Positions 9,193 to 19,783 of a stretch of DNA of 50,396 bases are shown one piece after another. This DNA is from Deltaproteobacteria bacterium. GTDB lineage: Bacteria; Desulfobacterota; Desulfuromonadia; Desulfuromonadales; Geopsychrobacteraceae. Both the position numbers and the translations under genes were made by a program. The notes beneath the pieces are model-generated. The model saw only the letters and a list, made by a program, of their open reading frames with translations. It was not told the origin of the DNA and made no database searches. Each line of letters begins with the position of its first letter. Positions within the stretch are counted from its first letter, which is position 1. Location: positions 1 through 50,396 of the forward strand of contig JAJRWF010000028.1 in NCBI GenBank assembly GCA_024276905.1, in the 5' to 3' direction.

Positions 9193-9248
9193 AAAAATCT
9201 CTCAAGAGGGGTGATTACAGCAATCAGGGCAGGAACAGCGCTTGAGAG
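9193..9248 (-). repeat. Inverted repeat followed by T-run between ptsN and hprK
   Basis: On the minus strand CTCTCAAG (9248-9241) pairs perfectly with CTTGAGAG (9206-9199) across a 34-base loop and is followed by ATTTTT, just ahead of the hprK ATG. It could be a weak terminator or attenuator inside the operon. The loop is long for an intrinsic terminator, so this is tentative. Confidence 0.35.
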
Positions 9249-9251
9249 CCG

Positions 9252-9707
9252 CTATTCCTCTCGCTCACAAATCAGCTGATAAATCTGTTCGGCATCAGTC
9301 GCATCAAGCAACTGCTGACGCACTTCTGCATCCTTCAACAATTTTGAGATCCGGGCCAGAGTCTTCAGGTGAACTCCAACCGATTCTTCAGGAGCGATCA
9401 GCAGAAAAAACAGGTGAGCCGGTTGACCATCCATCGATTCAAAATCGACACCCGACACACTGCGCCCGAAAGCCAGCATCAACTCCGGGATCCCCTTGAG
9501 TTTCCCGTGCGGGATTGCAACCCCGTCACCAATCCCGGTGCTTCCGAGCCGTTCACGTTCCTGCAAAACCTGCAGAACCTCATCGCGCTGCAGTGAAGGA
9601 GCGACGGCAAGAAGGGCTTCGGTCAGTTCGGCAAGAGCGGCATCTTTCCCACTCGCTTTCAGATCGGCGACAATAGCCTGTGGATTTAAAAGCTCACTGA
9701 TTTTCAT
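9252..9707 (-). CDS. ptsN: PTS nitrogen-type EIIA (EIIA-Ntr)
   Basis: EIIA-Ntr is a regulatory phosphotransferase protein usually encoded near rpoN; it does not carry sugar. The phosphorylation site is the His of GDGVAIPHGKL. I start at the ATG at 9707, giving MKISELLN and 151 residues, the usual length. An ATG at 9755 is open but lies within the terminator hairpin that follows hpf, so it would not be on a separate ptsN message. No strong ribosome binding site is visible. With HPr and Enzyme I downstream, this protein has a likely phosphate donor. Confidence 0.92.
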   Translation of the reverse strand: MKISELLNPQAIVADLKASGKDAALAELTEALLAVAPSLQRDEVLQVLQERERLGSTGIGDGVAIPHGKLKGIPELMLAFGRSVSGVDFESMDGQPAHLFFLLIAPEESVGVHLKTLARISKLLKDAEVRQQLLDATDAEQIYQLICEREE

Positions 9708-9734
9708 TGATTCGTTCGTTTCTTTGACAGAACA

Positions 9735-9780
9735 GAAAAAGGGCGGCAGCTGCATCGCAATGCTGCGTCAGCTGCCGCCC
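9735..9780 (-). terminator. Intrinsic terminator after hpf
   Basis: A 12-bp perfect stem (GGGCGGCAGCTG with CAGCTGCCGCCC) spans 9741-9780 with a 16-base loop, followed on the minus strand by five T. It is 11 bases past the hpf stop. It should cut off much rpoN-hpf transcription before ptsN, so the PTS genes may need readthrough or a promoter of their own. Confidence 0.8.
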
Positions 9781-9791
9781 GGAGATTATCA

Positions 9792-10340
9792 TCAACTTCC
9801 CTGAGGAACGATCAAACCGTAGTTTCCGTCACCCCGGCGATACACCACGTTCATCTCTTCAGAATGGTCATCAGTAAAAACCAGGAAACTCTTGTCGAGC
9901 AGATCCATCTGCATGACCGCTTCCTCGACCGACATCGGCTTAACGAAAAAGGAGTGACTGCGAACGATTTCAGGCTCCGAAGTCCCCTCGTCAACACTGC
10001 TGGCCGCAATAATTGTTTTCTTGATCCGACGGCTGTTCGCATTGCTGTTCTTGTGGTGCTTGAGTTTTTCCTTGTAGCGTTTCAGCTGACGTTCAATCTT
10101 GTCGACCATCAGATCAATCGCAGCGTACATATCCCCCGTTTCTTCCGTACTCTTCATGGTCAGCCCTTTGGCCACCATGGTCACCTCAGCCCGATTGTGA
10201 ATTTTCCTCTGTACCGAAAGCACCACCTGGGCGTCAATCGGTTCCTCAATGTACTTTTTGACCCGAGAAAGTTTCTCTTCGACATAGGTGCGAACTGCTT
10301 CACTGCTTTCCATGTGACGGAAGTTTACGGCAATTTGCAT
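9792..10340 (-). CDS. hpf: Ribosome hibernation promoting factor, long form
   Basis: It binds idle 30S subunits and promotes 100S ribosome dimers when growth stops. At 182 residues it is the long form: an N-terminal S30AE domain (MQIAVNFRHMESSEAVRTYV through the region near residue 100), a basic linker, and a C-terminal dimerisation domain ending around GDGNYGLIVPQGS. The ATG follows AAGGAGG at good spacing. It lies directly downstream of rpoN, as in many proteobacteria, with an own -10 element upstream and a strong terminator downstream. Confidence 0.94.
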   Translation of the reverse strand: MQIAVNFRHMESSEAVRTYVEEKLSRVKKYIEEPIDAQVVLSVQRKIHNRAEVTMVAKGLTMKSTEETGDMYAAIDLMVDKIERQLKRYKEKLKHHKNSNANSRRIKKTIIAASSVDEGTSEPEIVRSHSFFVKPMSVEEAVMQMDLLDKSFLVFTDDHSEEMNVVYRRGDGNYGLIVPQGS

Positions 10341-10386
10341 AGACGATGCCTCCTTATAGCGATGCCCTTGCGGGCGGATTCTCTAG

Positions 10387-10415
10387 ATTATACCTGAATC
10401 CATAAACAATGACGG
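10387..10415 (-). promoter_or_regulatory. Candidate sigma-70-type promoter of hpf
   Basis: On the minus strand a perfect TATAAT (10392-10387) lies 17 bases downstream of a weak -35, CCGTCA (10415-10410), in the 87-bp gap between rpoN and hpf. The start would fall about 40 bases upstream of the hpf ATG. Confidence 0.5.
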
Positions 10416-10427
10416 ATTCTCTGAAAC

Positions 10428-11861
10428 TCAGAACAGTCTCTTGCGTTCGGTCGAAGAACCAAGCCCGAGCATTTCGCGATACTTGGTCACCGTACGACGA
10501 GCAATATGAATATCATTTTCCTTGAGCAGTTGGACGATTTTCTGATCAGACAACGGTTTTTTTGGGTTTTCTTTGGCGATGATCTCCTTGATCCGGATTT
10601 TGACACTTTCAGAAGCAACCGAGTCCCCACTGGAGGTTGAGATCCCGCTGTTGAAGAAATACTTCAATTCAAACAAACCCTGAGGAGTCTGGACATATTT
10701 ATTGGTTGTCACCCGGCTGACCGTCGATTCATGCATCTCGATATCCTCGGCCACATCACGTAATACCAGCGGCTTGAGATGCTCGATCCCAAAATCGAAA
10801 AACTGCCGCTGAAACTTGACGATACTCTTGGTGACCTTGTAAATCGTGCGCTGACGCTGATGAATACTTTTGATCAGCCAGACCGCGCTGCGCATCTTGT
10901 CCTGAATATATTCACTGGCCTTCTTATCCACCGCATCCCGGTTGGTCAGGGCACTGCGATAAAACGAATTGATGCGCAAATTCGGCAGACCATCGTCATT
11001 CAGGGTCACGACATACTCATCGCCAACCTTATGGACGAAAATATCGGGAGAAATATACTGGACATCCTCCTGATTGTAGGCCCGTCCCGGACGCGGATCG
11101 AGCTCAGAGATAATCTTGGCTGCGCCCAGAACTTCGTCCAGATGAACCTTCAGTGCCCTGGCGATGACCGGATACTTGCGCCCTTCGAGATTGTCGATGT
11201 GGTCACGCAGGATAATCGCAGCAAGCGAATCTTCCTGCCCCAACCGTTCAAGCTGCAACAACAGGCATTCCTGCAGATTGCTGCTGGCCACACCAGGCGG
11301 ATCAAATTGCTGCACCCGGCGCAAAGCTTTTTCAACAATCAATTCATCGACAGAAGTTGCCGTACAGATATCCTCAAGGCTGGCATGCAGATAACCGACA
11401 TCATCCAGGTTGCCGATAATTTCGGTTGCAGCCAGACGTTCCGCAGCGGGAACCATGGAAAGGTTCAGCTGCCACATCAGGTGATCAGACAGGGTGCTTT
11501 TCTTGGTTAACAGACTTTCGTAGGAAGGACGCTCTTCACTGTCTTCATATACATCACTGGTGGTCGTACTGCTGAGACTGTAGCCTTCAAGGTAGGTCTG
11601 CCAGTCGATGTCTTCCATCCCCTCGGCTTCGCCCTTGACCTCTTCAGCATTTTCCTCCGGAGCAGGCTTCTCTTCTCCCTGGTTTTCAGGAGTTGCCAGC
11701 TCCTCCCCCTCTTCAAGCATCGGGTTTTCAGCCAATTCTTCAGTGACGACATCGACCAGTTCCATGCGTGACAACTGCAGTAGCTTGATCGCCTGCTGCA
11801 ACTGCGGAGTCATGACCAGTTGCTGGCTGAGCTTGACCTGTAAACGTAGTTCTAAAGCCAT
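10428..11861 (-). CDS. rpoN: RNA polymerase sigma-54 factor
   Basis: Sigma-54 directs RNA polymerase to -24/-12 promoters that need an activator ATPase. The 477-residue protein has the Gln/Leu-rich N-terminal region (QQLVMTPQLQQAIKLLQLS), an acidic stretch at about 55-110, the core-binding domain, the helix-turn-helix region around HESTVSRVTTNKYVQTP, and the RpoN box ARRTVTKYREMLG near the C terminus. It lies after lptB, with a 147-bp gap holding a candidate promoter, and before hpf. Confidence 0.97.
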   Translation of the reverse strand: MALELRLQVKLSQQLVMTPQLQQAIKLLQLSRMELVDVVTEELAENPMLEEGEELATPENQGEEKPAPEENAEEVKGEAEGMEDIDWQTYLEGYSLSSTTTSDVYEDSEERPSYESLLTKKSTLSDHLMWQLNLSMVPAAERLAATEIIGNLDDVGYLHASLEDICTATSVDELIVEKALRRVQQFDPPGVASSNLQECLLLQLERLGQEDSLAAIILRDHIDNLEGRKYPVIARALKVHLDEVLGAAKIISELDPRPGRAYNQEDVQYISPDIFVHKVGDEYVVTLNDDGLPNLRINSFYRSALTNRDAVDKKASEYIQDKMRSAVWLIKSIHQRQRTIYKVTKSIVKFQRQFFDFGIEHLKPLVLRDVAEDIEMHESTVSRVTTNKYVQTPQGLFELKYFFNSGISTSSGDSVASESVKIRIKEIIAKENPKKPLSDQKIVQLLKENDIHIARRTVTKYREMLGLGSSTERKRLF

Positions 11862-11922
11862 ATAGACGTACTATCCGATTCTGCCCGTAAGCAACGATTG
11901 CGGGCTGTTTCCCTCGCTACCG

Positions 11923-11931
11923 ATTCTATCA
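11923..11931 (-). promoter_or_regulatory. Candidate extended -10 promoter of rpoN
   Basis: On the minus strand TGATAGAAT (11931-11923) is an extended -10 element about 60 bases upstream of the rpoN ATG. The -35 region is poor. It would allow rpoN expression apart from the lpt genes. Confidence 0.42.
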
Positions 11932-12008
11932 TCCCCGACAAGAAAAGTCTGTGCCAATTCTGTTCATTTTTAAAAAAAAATCAAACCCATGGAACCCCGC
12001 GCGCCGAT

Positions 12009-12731
12009 CTAAAGTCTGAAATTGTCTCCCAGATAGATCGCCCGTGCTTTTTCACTGGAGGCAATCTCTTCAGGGGTGCCGAATTCAAGCACTTCACCCT
12101 GATTCAGAATGTAGGCGCGGTCACAAACACCGAGAGTCTCCCTGACATTATGGTCCGAGATCAAGATACCGATACCCCGCTCCTTGAGCTGGGTTATCAC
12201 TCCCTGAATATCGTTGACCGCCAATGGATCGATTCCGGCAAAGGGTTCGTCGAGCAACAAAAAGGCCGGCTCGAGCACCAGGGAACGAGCGATTTCAACC
12301 CGCCTGCGCTCACCACCGGAAAGAGCGTAACCCTTTGAGTTGCGGATATGGCCGATACGAAACTCATCCAGCAAGGCTTCAAGCCGTTCCTGACGCTGAA
12401 TAGTACTCAGATCAAGGGTTTCAAGAATTGCCTGTAGATTTTCGGCGACTGTCATCTTACGGAAAACCGAGGCTTCCTGCGGTAGATAGGAAATCCCGGA
12501 GCGGGCACGCTGATACATCGGCATTTCAGTCAGATCGGTTTCATCGAGGAAAACCTGCCCGGCATCAGGAGTTGCAAGACCGACAACCATATAAAAACAG
12601 GTTGTTTTCCCCGCGCCGTTCGGGCCCAGCAAACCAATAACCTGACCAGAAGAAACCTCCAGATCAACACCGGCAACAACCTTGCGCCCGACATAGCTTT
12701 TTTCAAGCCCCTCTGCACGCAGACTTCTCAC
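12009..12731 (-). CDS. lptB: LPS export ABC transporter ATPase LptB
   Basis: LptB powers extraction of lipopolysaccharide from the inner membrane, working with LptF/G (not in this window), LptC and LptA. The 240-residue ATPase has Walker [10 protein letters not shown], the signature LSGGERRR, and Walker [14 protein letters not shown]. It begins within the last codons of lptA (4-base overlap). The order lptC-lptA-lptB-rpoN is the classical one. Confidence 0.96.
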   Translation of the reverse strand: MRSLRAEGLEKSYVGRKVVAGVDLEVSSGQVIGLLGPNGAGKTTCFYMVVGLATPDAGQVFLDETDLTEMPMYQRARSGISYLPQEASVFRKMTVAENLQAILETLDLSTIQRQERLEALLDEFRIGHIRNSKGYALSGGERRRVEIARSLVLEPAFLLLDEPFAGIDPLAVNDIQGVITQLKERGIGILISDHNVRETLGVCDRAYILNQGEVLEFGTPEEIASSEKARAIYLGDNFRL

Positions 12732-13222
12732 GGCGCCTTCCTCTGGGGCAGAAAAACCGCCTTGACGCGCCCATCTTTGCCACTCTTGACCAGGGAGCGA
12801 TTCTCGCGGAGGAAAAGGACGATTTCGTCTCCGGCAACCTGATTCCCCCCCTGATGGATCATGGCATCACCGGTTAAAGTCATTTTCTCTTCGGCCTGCA
12901 GATAATCGAGCCGGTTTGCCGTTGCAACCCGATCACCATCGATGACGCGTACAGCACCTTCGGCCTCCAGGCGTTCAATCTTACGTTCATTTTCCGTCTC
13001 GATAAAAACCAGTGTCAGCTGATCAGCATAAACCGTCATACTGCCCCGCTTTGCTACCACATCACCGCTGAAAAGAACTTCACCGCTCGACTGATCGGCA
13101 TCCATCCGCTGGGCGGTCACCTCGATCGGACCCTCAGGGGCCGATGGCGCAGCCTCCTCGGCAGCCATCACCGGGGTCGCCAGCAGCAATAATGAAATCA
13201 GCACCCAGCCGCAAAAATTCAC
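12728..13222 (-). CDS. lptA: Periplasmic LPS bridge protein LptA
   Basis: LptA forms the periplasmic bridge carrying LPS to the outer membrane. It has a clear signal peptide ([18 protein letters not shown] then AEE) and an OstA-like beta-jellyroll region ([21 protein letters not shown], then repeats such as [12 protein letters not shown]). The 164-residue length is usual. It overlaps both lptC and lptB by 4 bases, so the three proteins are translationally coupled. Confidence 0.92.
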   Translation of the reverse strand: MNFCGWVLISLLLLATPVMAAEEAAPSAPEGPIEVTAQRMDADQSSGEVLFSGDVVAKRGSMTVYADQLTLVFIETENERKIERLEAEGAVRVIDGDRVATANRLDYLQAEEKMTLTGDAMIHQGGNQVAGDEIVLFLRENRSLVKSGKDGRVKAVFLPQRKAP

Positions 13223-13818
13223 CGCGGTTCTCCTTTAACACTGCGTTCGTTAATCAACGCGTGGACATCATTCAGAACCTGCATCTTTCCCTGGGCCAGA
13301 TCGAGAAGCATTCCGGTCCCGGTCAGTTCAAGCTGTCGTCCCTGCAAGCGGACCCAGCTGTCGGTCGAAACCAGGCGACGGGAAAAATCGTAACGCAAAA
13401 TTTCACACCAGAAGCGATCCCCGGTCGCCGTGACGATTCTGACATTCCCTTGCAGGTCGATCAGCTTCTGCTTTTGGCGCAAAACGCCATGATCTGCATT
13501 GAGCTTCAACTCGCCGAATTCTCCGGCATTAAAGAAAGTCAGTTCGACTCCAGTCAATGCCAATTCCTCATCTTTGCGCTGGTACTCAGCCCGGTCAGCA
13601 TCGAGGACCCAACTTCTCTTGCCGTTCTCATTCTGGCTGTAATGGACCCGTTCCAGCCCGAGATCAACATTTTCCGGTAATTTTTCAATAATCTGCGGCA
13701 GCAGGTCATCCGTGGAACGACTTGACCAGAGCATCCCGCCGAGGACCACAAGGACCAGAAGGATGGCGACACCAAGCAGTGTCTGCGCCTTGCGCCGTCC
13801 TGTTCCTTCTGCAGCCAA
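13219..13818 (-). CDS. lptC: LPS export inner-membrane protein LptC
   Basis: LptC is a bitopic protein that receives LPS from the LptBFG pump and hands it to LptA. A single N-terminal membrane helix (TLLGVAILLVLVVLGGMLW) follows a short basic tail, and the rest is a periplasmic OstA-like domain. Sequence conservation in this family is low, so the call rests on topology, length (199 residues) and place between kdsC and lptA, which it overlaps. Confidence 0.88.
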   Translation of the reverse strand: MAAEGTGRRKAQTLLGVAILLVLVVLGGMLWSSRSTDDLLPQIIEKLPENVDLGLERVHYSQNENGKRSWVLDADRAEYQRKDEELALTGVELTFFNAGEFGELKLNADHGVLRQKQKLIDLQGNVRIVTATGDRFWCEILRYDFSRRLVSTDSWVRLQGRQLELTGTGMLLDLAQGKMQVLNDVHALINERSVKGEPR

Positions 13819-13826
13819 GGATCAGC

Positions 13827-14351
13827 CTACCCTTGCTCACCGAAATAGCTGGCGGTGATCTTTTCCCAGTGCCCTCCAGCCTTTAACAGCAGGTCACAGA
13901 TTTCGCGCACGGCACCGTGGCCACCGGGCAGACTGGCGACATAATCGACCCGTTCACGCACAGCCGGGTCAGCATCGGAAACACTGGCCGAAAATCCGAC
14001 TCGACGCAACACCGGCAGATCAACCAGATCATCTCCGACATAGGCGATCTGCGCCTCCGGCAATCCTGTTTGCGCAACAATCTGCGCATAGGGCTCCAAT
14101 TTGTTCAAAGCCCCCTGATGAAGTATTTCAATCCCGAGCTCGGTCGCACGACGTGCAACAACCTCCGATTTCCTCCCGGTGATAATCCCCACCTTGATCC
14201 CGGCCCGCTGAATCAACTTGAGACCATGGCCATCGCGCACATCAAACATTTTCAGTTCATTGCCAACACCATCGTAGATGATCTGGCCATTGGTCAGTAC
14301 CCCGTCGACATCGAGGAGCAGCAATCTGATTCCAGCCGCCTTGGGTTCCAT
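13827..14351 (-). CDS. kdsC: 3-deoxy-D-manno-octulosonate 8-phosphate phosphatase (HAD family)
   Basis: KdsC removes phosphate from KDO-8-phosphate to give KDO. The 174-residue protein is a small HAD phosphatase without cap domain: the nucleophile motif LLLDVDGVLTNG at the N terminus, the FDVRDGHGLKL segment typical of KdsC, the GIITGRKS motif and the acidic motif AYVGDDLVDLPVL. Its ATG overlaps the kdsD stop by one base (TGATG). It completes a KDO pathway with kdsD, kdsA and kdsB here. Confidence 0.95.
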   Translation of the reverse strand: MEPKAAGIRLLLLDVDGVLTNGQIIYDGVGNELKMFDVRDGHGLKLIQRAGIKVGIITGRKSEVVARRATELGIEILHQGALNKLEPYAQIVAQTGLPEAQIAYVGDDLVDLPVLRRVGFSASVSDADPAVRERVDYVASLPGGHGAVREICDLLLKAGGHWEKITASYFGEQG

Positions 14352-15313
14352 CAGAACACCCCCGCTTTAAGCAGATCGTGAAAATGAACAATACCGACCG
14401 GAACCCGGGCATCCTCATCAGCAAAAACAAAAAGGGATGTAATCGAGTGGGTTTCCATCAGTTTCACCGCCTTTGCTGCCAGATTTCGCTGTAAAATCCG
14501 CTTGGGGTTCCGGGTCATCACTTCGTCGATCGGCTGCTGCAGACTGTCGAGACCGGACTCCATGACGCGACGTAAATCCCCATCGGTAAAGACCCCGGCC
14601 AGTTCTCCGGTGTCATCTGTCACACCGGTGATCCCGAGCTGTTTGTCGGTAATCTCGAACAGTGCTTCACGCAGCAGGGTTCCGCTGGCAACCAGAGGAA
14701 TGGCAGCGGCAGTATGCATCAAATCTTCAACCCGCAGCAGCAGTTTCTTGCCCAGGGCGCCGCCGGGATGAAAAAGGGCAAAATCCTCGGCGCGAAATCC
14801 ACGTTCCTGCAACAACACCACGGCCAAAGCATCACCCATGGCCAGAGTTGCGGTGGTACTTGCCGTCGGGGCCAGTCCCAAGGGACAAGCTTCTTCGGCG
14901 ACACTGATATCGAGAAAGATGTCAGAGGCCTGCGCAAGTGCACTTTGCGGATTGCCGGCCATACCGATCAGCGGCAGTCCCATTCGTTTGATCACCGGCA
15001 GAATCCGGCAGATTTCTTCGGTTTCACCCGAATTTGAAACCGCCAGCACCAGATCATTGCGAGTCATCATCCCGAGATCTCCATGGATCCCCTCGGCAGG
15101 ATGTAAAAAGAGTGCCGGCGTACCGGTAGAAGCCATAGTCGCAGCAATTTTCTGACAGATCAGGCCGGACTTGCCCATGCCGGTCACCACCACCCGGCCC
15201 TCACACTCCAGGATCGCTTTCACCGCCTGAGAAAAACCACCATTCAGCCGCGACATGAGCGCCAACACGGCATCAGCTTCAATCTGCAGAACTTTTCTGG
15301 CTGACTCGATCAT
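14351..15313 (-). CDS. kdsD: Arabinose-5-phosphate isomerase
   Basis: KdsD interconverts ribulose-5-phosphate and arabinose-5-phosphate, the first KDO precursor. It has an N-terminal SIS sugar-isomerase domain (VVVTGMGKSGLICQKIAATM, then HPAEGIHGDLGM and SNSGETEE) and two C-terminal CBS domains (DLMHTAAAIPLV and VMTRNPKRIL). I chose the ATG at 15313 because AGAGG lies 8 bases upstream, giving about 320 residues; two earlier ATGs (15319, 15355) are possible, but the longest would overlap the end of kdsA. Confidence 0.93.
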   Translation of the reverse strand: MIESARKVLQIEADAVLALMSRLNGGFSQAVKAILECEGRVVVTGMGKSGLICQKIAATMASTGTPALFLHPAEGIHGDLGMMTRNDLVLAVSNSGETEEICRILPVIKRMGLPLIGMAGNPQSALAQASDIFLDISVAEEACPLGLAPTASTTATLAMGDALAVVLLQERGFRAEDFALFHPGGALGKKLLLRVEDLMHTAAAIPLVASGTLLREALFEITDKQLGITGVTDDTGELAGVFTDGDLRRVMESGLDSLQQPIDEVMTRNPKRILQRNLAAKAVKLMETHSITSLFVFADEDARVPVGIVHFHDLLKAGVF

Positions 15314-15326
15314 TTTCATTGCCTCT

Positions 15327-16151
15327 TTATCCCTGCGACCTGACCAGGGCATCAATTGCCATAACCTGCTGCAGCATCGGCTTCAGACCATCCAGCGGTA
15401 AAGAATTTGGTCCATCGCAAAGAGCCTGGTCCGGGTCTTCGTGAACCTCCCAGAACAGGGCATCAACTCCGGTCGCTACTGCCGCTCGCGACAAGGCGCC
15501 GACAAACTGACGTTGACCCGACGAGCTGCCGCCGGCGCCACCAGGCAACTGCACCGAATGGGTCGCATCGAAGACGACCGGGTAACCGGTCTCACGCATG
15601 ATGACCAATGAACGCATATCGGTCACCAGATTGTTATAACCGAAACTGACACCACGCTCGGTCAACAGGATCTGCTCATTACCCGTCGAAACAATCTTGC
15701 CGATCCCGTGCTCAATATCCCAGGGGGCCAGAAACTGGCCCTTCTTCAGATTGACCGGTTTTCCGGCCTGACCGACTGCTACCAGCAGATCAGTCTGGCG
15801 ACTCAAAAAAGCCGGGATCTGCAGAATATCCAGCACTTCAGCTGCTGGTTTGACCTGCGAGATCTCATGGACATCCGAGATCACCGGCAGATCGAACTCC
15901 TGCTTGACACGCTGCAGGATCCGCAAACCCTCTTCAAGACCTGGTCCACGAAAAGAACTGACCGAGGTTCGGTTGGCCTTGTCGAAGCTGGCCTTGAAAA
16001 CCAGAGGCAAGCCCAGTTCTTCACTGAGAATTTTCAGCCGCTCGGCAACCCGCAGGCAAAGCCCCTCACTTTCAATGGCACAAGGACCGGCAAAAAGAAC
16101 CAACGGCAGAGTCCCGCCACAACGGACAGATCCGATCTCGATAACCGACAT
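15327..16151 (-). CDS. kdsA: 3-deoxy-8-phosphooctulonate synthase
   Basis: KdsA condenses arabinose-5-phosphate with phosphoenolpyruvate to KDO-8-phosphate. The 274-residue protein has [10 protein letters not shown] near the N terminus, [12 protein letters not shown], the SDVHE motif, the [11 protein letters not shown] segment and a C-terminal [10 protein letters not shown]. The residue between LKKGQFLAP and the N-terminal AGPCAIES cysteine would decide metal dependence, which I do not assign. It abuts the pyrG stop codon exactly. Confidence 0.96.
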   Translation of the reverse strand: MSVIEIGSVRCGGTLPLVLFAGPCAIESEGLCLRVAERLKILSEELGLPLVFKASFDKANRTSVSSFRGPGLEEGLRILQRVKQEFDLPVISDVHEISQVKPAAEVLDILQIPAFLSRQTDLLVAVGQAGKPVNLKKGQFLAPWDIEHGIGKIVSTGNEQILLTERGVSFGYNNLVTDMRSLVIMRETGYPVVFDATHSVQLPGGAGGSSSGQRQFVGALSRAAVATGVDALFWEVHEDPDQALCDGPNSLPLDGLKPMLQQVMAIDALVRSQG

Positions 16152-17855
<1,704 letters not shown>

Positions 17856-17947
17856 TTACACAAAAAAGGCGCCCGAGAAAAGCCCGTTAATGCTGAAACT
17901 CTTCCCTGAATATTTTTTCCCTCAGAGCAACAGTCGAAGAGAGACCC

Positions 17948-18709
17948 TCAGCAATTTTGCTGACTGCGCATTATCGCTTCAACACGCTGCAAATCCTGTG
18001 GGGTATCAACACCCTGACAGTCATGATCGGTTGTCGCAACATAGAGGCTGACTCCGTTCTCCAGCGCCCGTAATTGTTCAAGTGATTCAAGTTTCTCCAG
18101 CGGAGTTTGCGCTAACTGCGGATACCGCAGTAAGAATTCCCGCCGATAGACATAAAGACCTATGTGACGCCGTACATCCAGATCTGCGAGCCGTTCCGAC
18201 AGTTTATCAAGAGCAATGTCGCGCGGATGAGGGATGCGCGCGCGGGAAAAATAGAGCGCCCTGTGATTAAGATCACAGACAACTTTGACCACGTTGGGGT
18301 CCAGGTAGTCTTCAACATCGAAAATCCGGCTGCACAGGGTCCCCATTTGAATACTGGCATCAGCCAACAACGGGCTGATCGCTTCATCGATCATCTGCGG
18401 TGCAATCAAGGGTTCGTCACCCTGAACATTAACCACCAGATCAGTTTGGATCGCGGCAGCAACTTCAGCCAAGCGATCCGTTCCGGACGGGTGATCGGCC
18501 GCTGTCATCATCACCTCGCCGCCAAAATCTCTGACCCGGTCAAAAATTCGCTGATCATCCGTTGCGACAATCACCCGATCAACCGATTTCGCCTGAGCAG
18601 CCCGACGATAAACATGTTCGATCATTGTTGTGCCGAGGATTTCAGCCAGCGGCTTTCCCGGAAAACGCGTTGACGCATAGCGCGCAGGGATAATTGCGGT
18701 AACACTCAT
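17948..18709 (-). CDS. kdsB: CMP-KDO synthetase (3-deoxy-manno-octulosonate cytidylyltransferase)
   Basis: KdsB activates KDO with CTP for transfer to lipid A. The 253-residue protein begins MSVTAIIPARYASTRFPGKPL, the nucleotidyltransferase signature, and has VVNVQGDEPLI and the typical LETPLEKLE-like region near the C terminus (QTPLEKLESLEQLR). It lies 45 bp after the LysR gene on the same strand and is separated from pyrG by a 194-bp gap where I see no clear gene or terminator. Confidence 0.96.
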   Translation of the reverse strand: MSVTAIIPARYASTRFPGKPLAEILGTTMIEHVYRRAAQAKSVDRVIVATDDQRIFDRVRDFGGEVMMTAADHPSGTDRLAEVAAAIQTDLVVNVQGDEPLIAPQMIDEAISPLLADASIQMGTLCSRIFDVEDYLDPNVVKVVCDLNHRALYFSRARIPHPRDIALDKLSERLADLDVRRHIGLYVYRREFLLRYPQLAQTPLEKLESLEQLRALENGVSLYVATTDHDCQGVDTPQDLQRVEAIMRSQQNC

Positions 18710-18754
18710 GACATATCTCCGATTTTTACAGGCATGTTGTGGCTGATACTGACC

Positions 18755-19672
18755 CTATTTATCAAGACTGTCAACGGCCGTTCTGCCCCTCGACAGCACC
18801 AGGGATTTGAAACGTTCCGCGGCAACGGAAAGCTTTACCCTGCGGGCATGAAGCAGATAAAATCTGCGTTGAAGAGGACCACCAGCCAGTTGCAGTTCGG
18901 CCAGTTCACCACGCTGCAACTCTCCGGCAACAGCCATTCTTGAAATGACTGCTGCTCCCAGCCCGGCCAGAACACCTTGTTTCAGGGCCTCATTTCCACC
19001 AACTTCTGCAACCATATTTTCAGGATCAAGGCTGACTCCGCGGCTTTCCAGCCGTGCTTCCAGAACTTTTCGACTGGCCGAACCCCTTTCACGCAATAAC
19101 AGAGGCACATTGTTCAGCTCCTGTTCAGCAATACTTGCACCTGTAGACCACTGATGATCAAACGGGACAATAACCACCAGTTCATCACTGAAGCAGGGGA
19201 TCACCTCGAACGCCCTGTCGTTGATTTCGCCCCCGATCAAAGCCAGTTCCAGACGTTGCTGACGCAGGTCGTTGACAATAGTTGCGGTGGCCGCCAGTTG
19301 CAGGCTGACTCTGATCTGCGCATGTTGCCGACTGAAATCGGCCACAAGTCGAGGCAGAATGTATGTCCCGGGGATAGTACTTCCGCCCAGCAACAACTCG
19401 CCCTGGTCACCGGTACGCAGGGATGTCAGTTCGGCAATGGCTTTCTTGCGCAGTGCGAATATTCTGCGGGCATACCCATGGAGTAACCGCCCGGCCGACG
19501 TTGGAGAAACCTCCCGGCCGAGCCGATTGAGTAATTGCGTTCCCAGGTCATCCTCCAGTTGTCGTACCGCGGCACTTAACGTCGGTTGTGTCAAATTCAT
19601 TACCGTCGCCGCGCGGGTAAATCCGCCTTCTTCCACAACATGGTAAAAGACCTCAAGGCGCCGCATATCCAT
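18755..19672 (-). CDS. LysR-family transcriptional regulator
   Basis: The 305-residue protein has a N-terminal winged helix-turn-helix (MRRLEVFYHVVEEGGFTRAA then LTQPTLSAAVRQLEDDLG) and a periplasmic-binding-like effector domain. The effector domain is of the CysB/CysL-like group by overall pattern, but the ligand cannot be read. It is divergent from the transglutaminase gene with 111 bp between, a usual layout for LysR targets, and also runs toward kdsB. An imperfect inverted repeat (CCTATATGTAAAA with TTTTATATTGG, 19682-19723) in the divergent region is a candidate operator. Confidence 0.9.
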   Translation of the reverse strand: MDMRRLEVFYHVVEEGGFTRAATVMNLTQPTLSAAVRQLEDDLGTQLLNRLGREVSPTSAGRLLHGYARRIFALRKKAIAELTSLRTGDQGELLLGGSTIPGTYILPRLVADFSRQHAQIRVSLQLAATATIVNDLRQQRLELALIGGEINDRAFEVIPCFSDELVVIVPFDHQWSTGASIAEQELNNVPLLLRERGSASRKVLEARLESRGVSLDPENMVAEVGGNEALKQGVLAGLGAAVISRMAVAGELQRGELAELQLAGGPLQRRFYLLHARRVKLSVAAERFKSLVLSRGRTAVDSLDK

Positions 19673-19783
19673 AGAAAACTCCTATATGTAAAAGTTGTTT
19701 CATCGATATTTTATATTGGACTGGCCGACAAATCCAGAGTATCTTCGCCGACCACAGATATGAAGAAGGAATGGAGTCGACAA

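Noticed and set aside
9708-9755. Longer ptsN start at 9755
   Set aside because: These codons lie within and just after the hpf terminator hairpin, add residues not found in EIIA-Ntr, and have no ribosome binding site.
11938-11985. Sigma-54 promoter ahead of rpoN (TGGCAC on the minus strand)
   Set aside because: The -24-like TGGCAC is present, but no GC occurs at the matching -12 position; the extended -10 at 11923-11931 explains transcription better.
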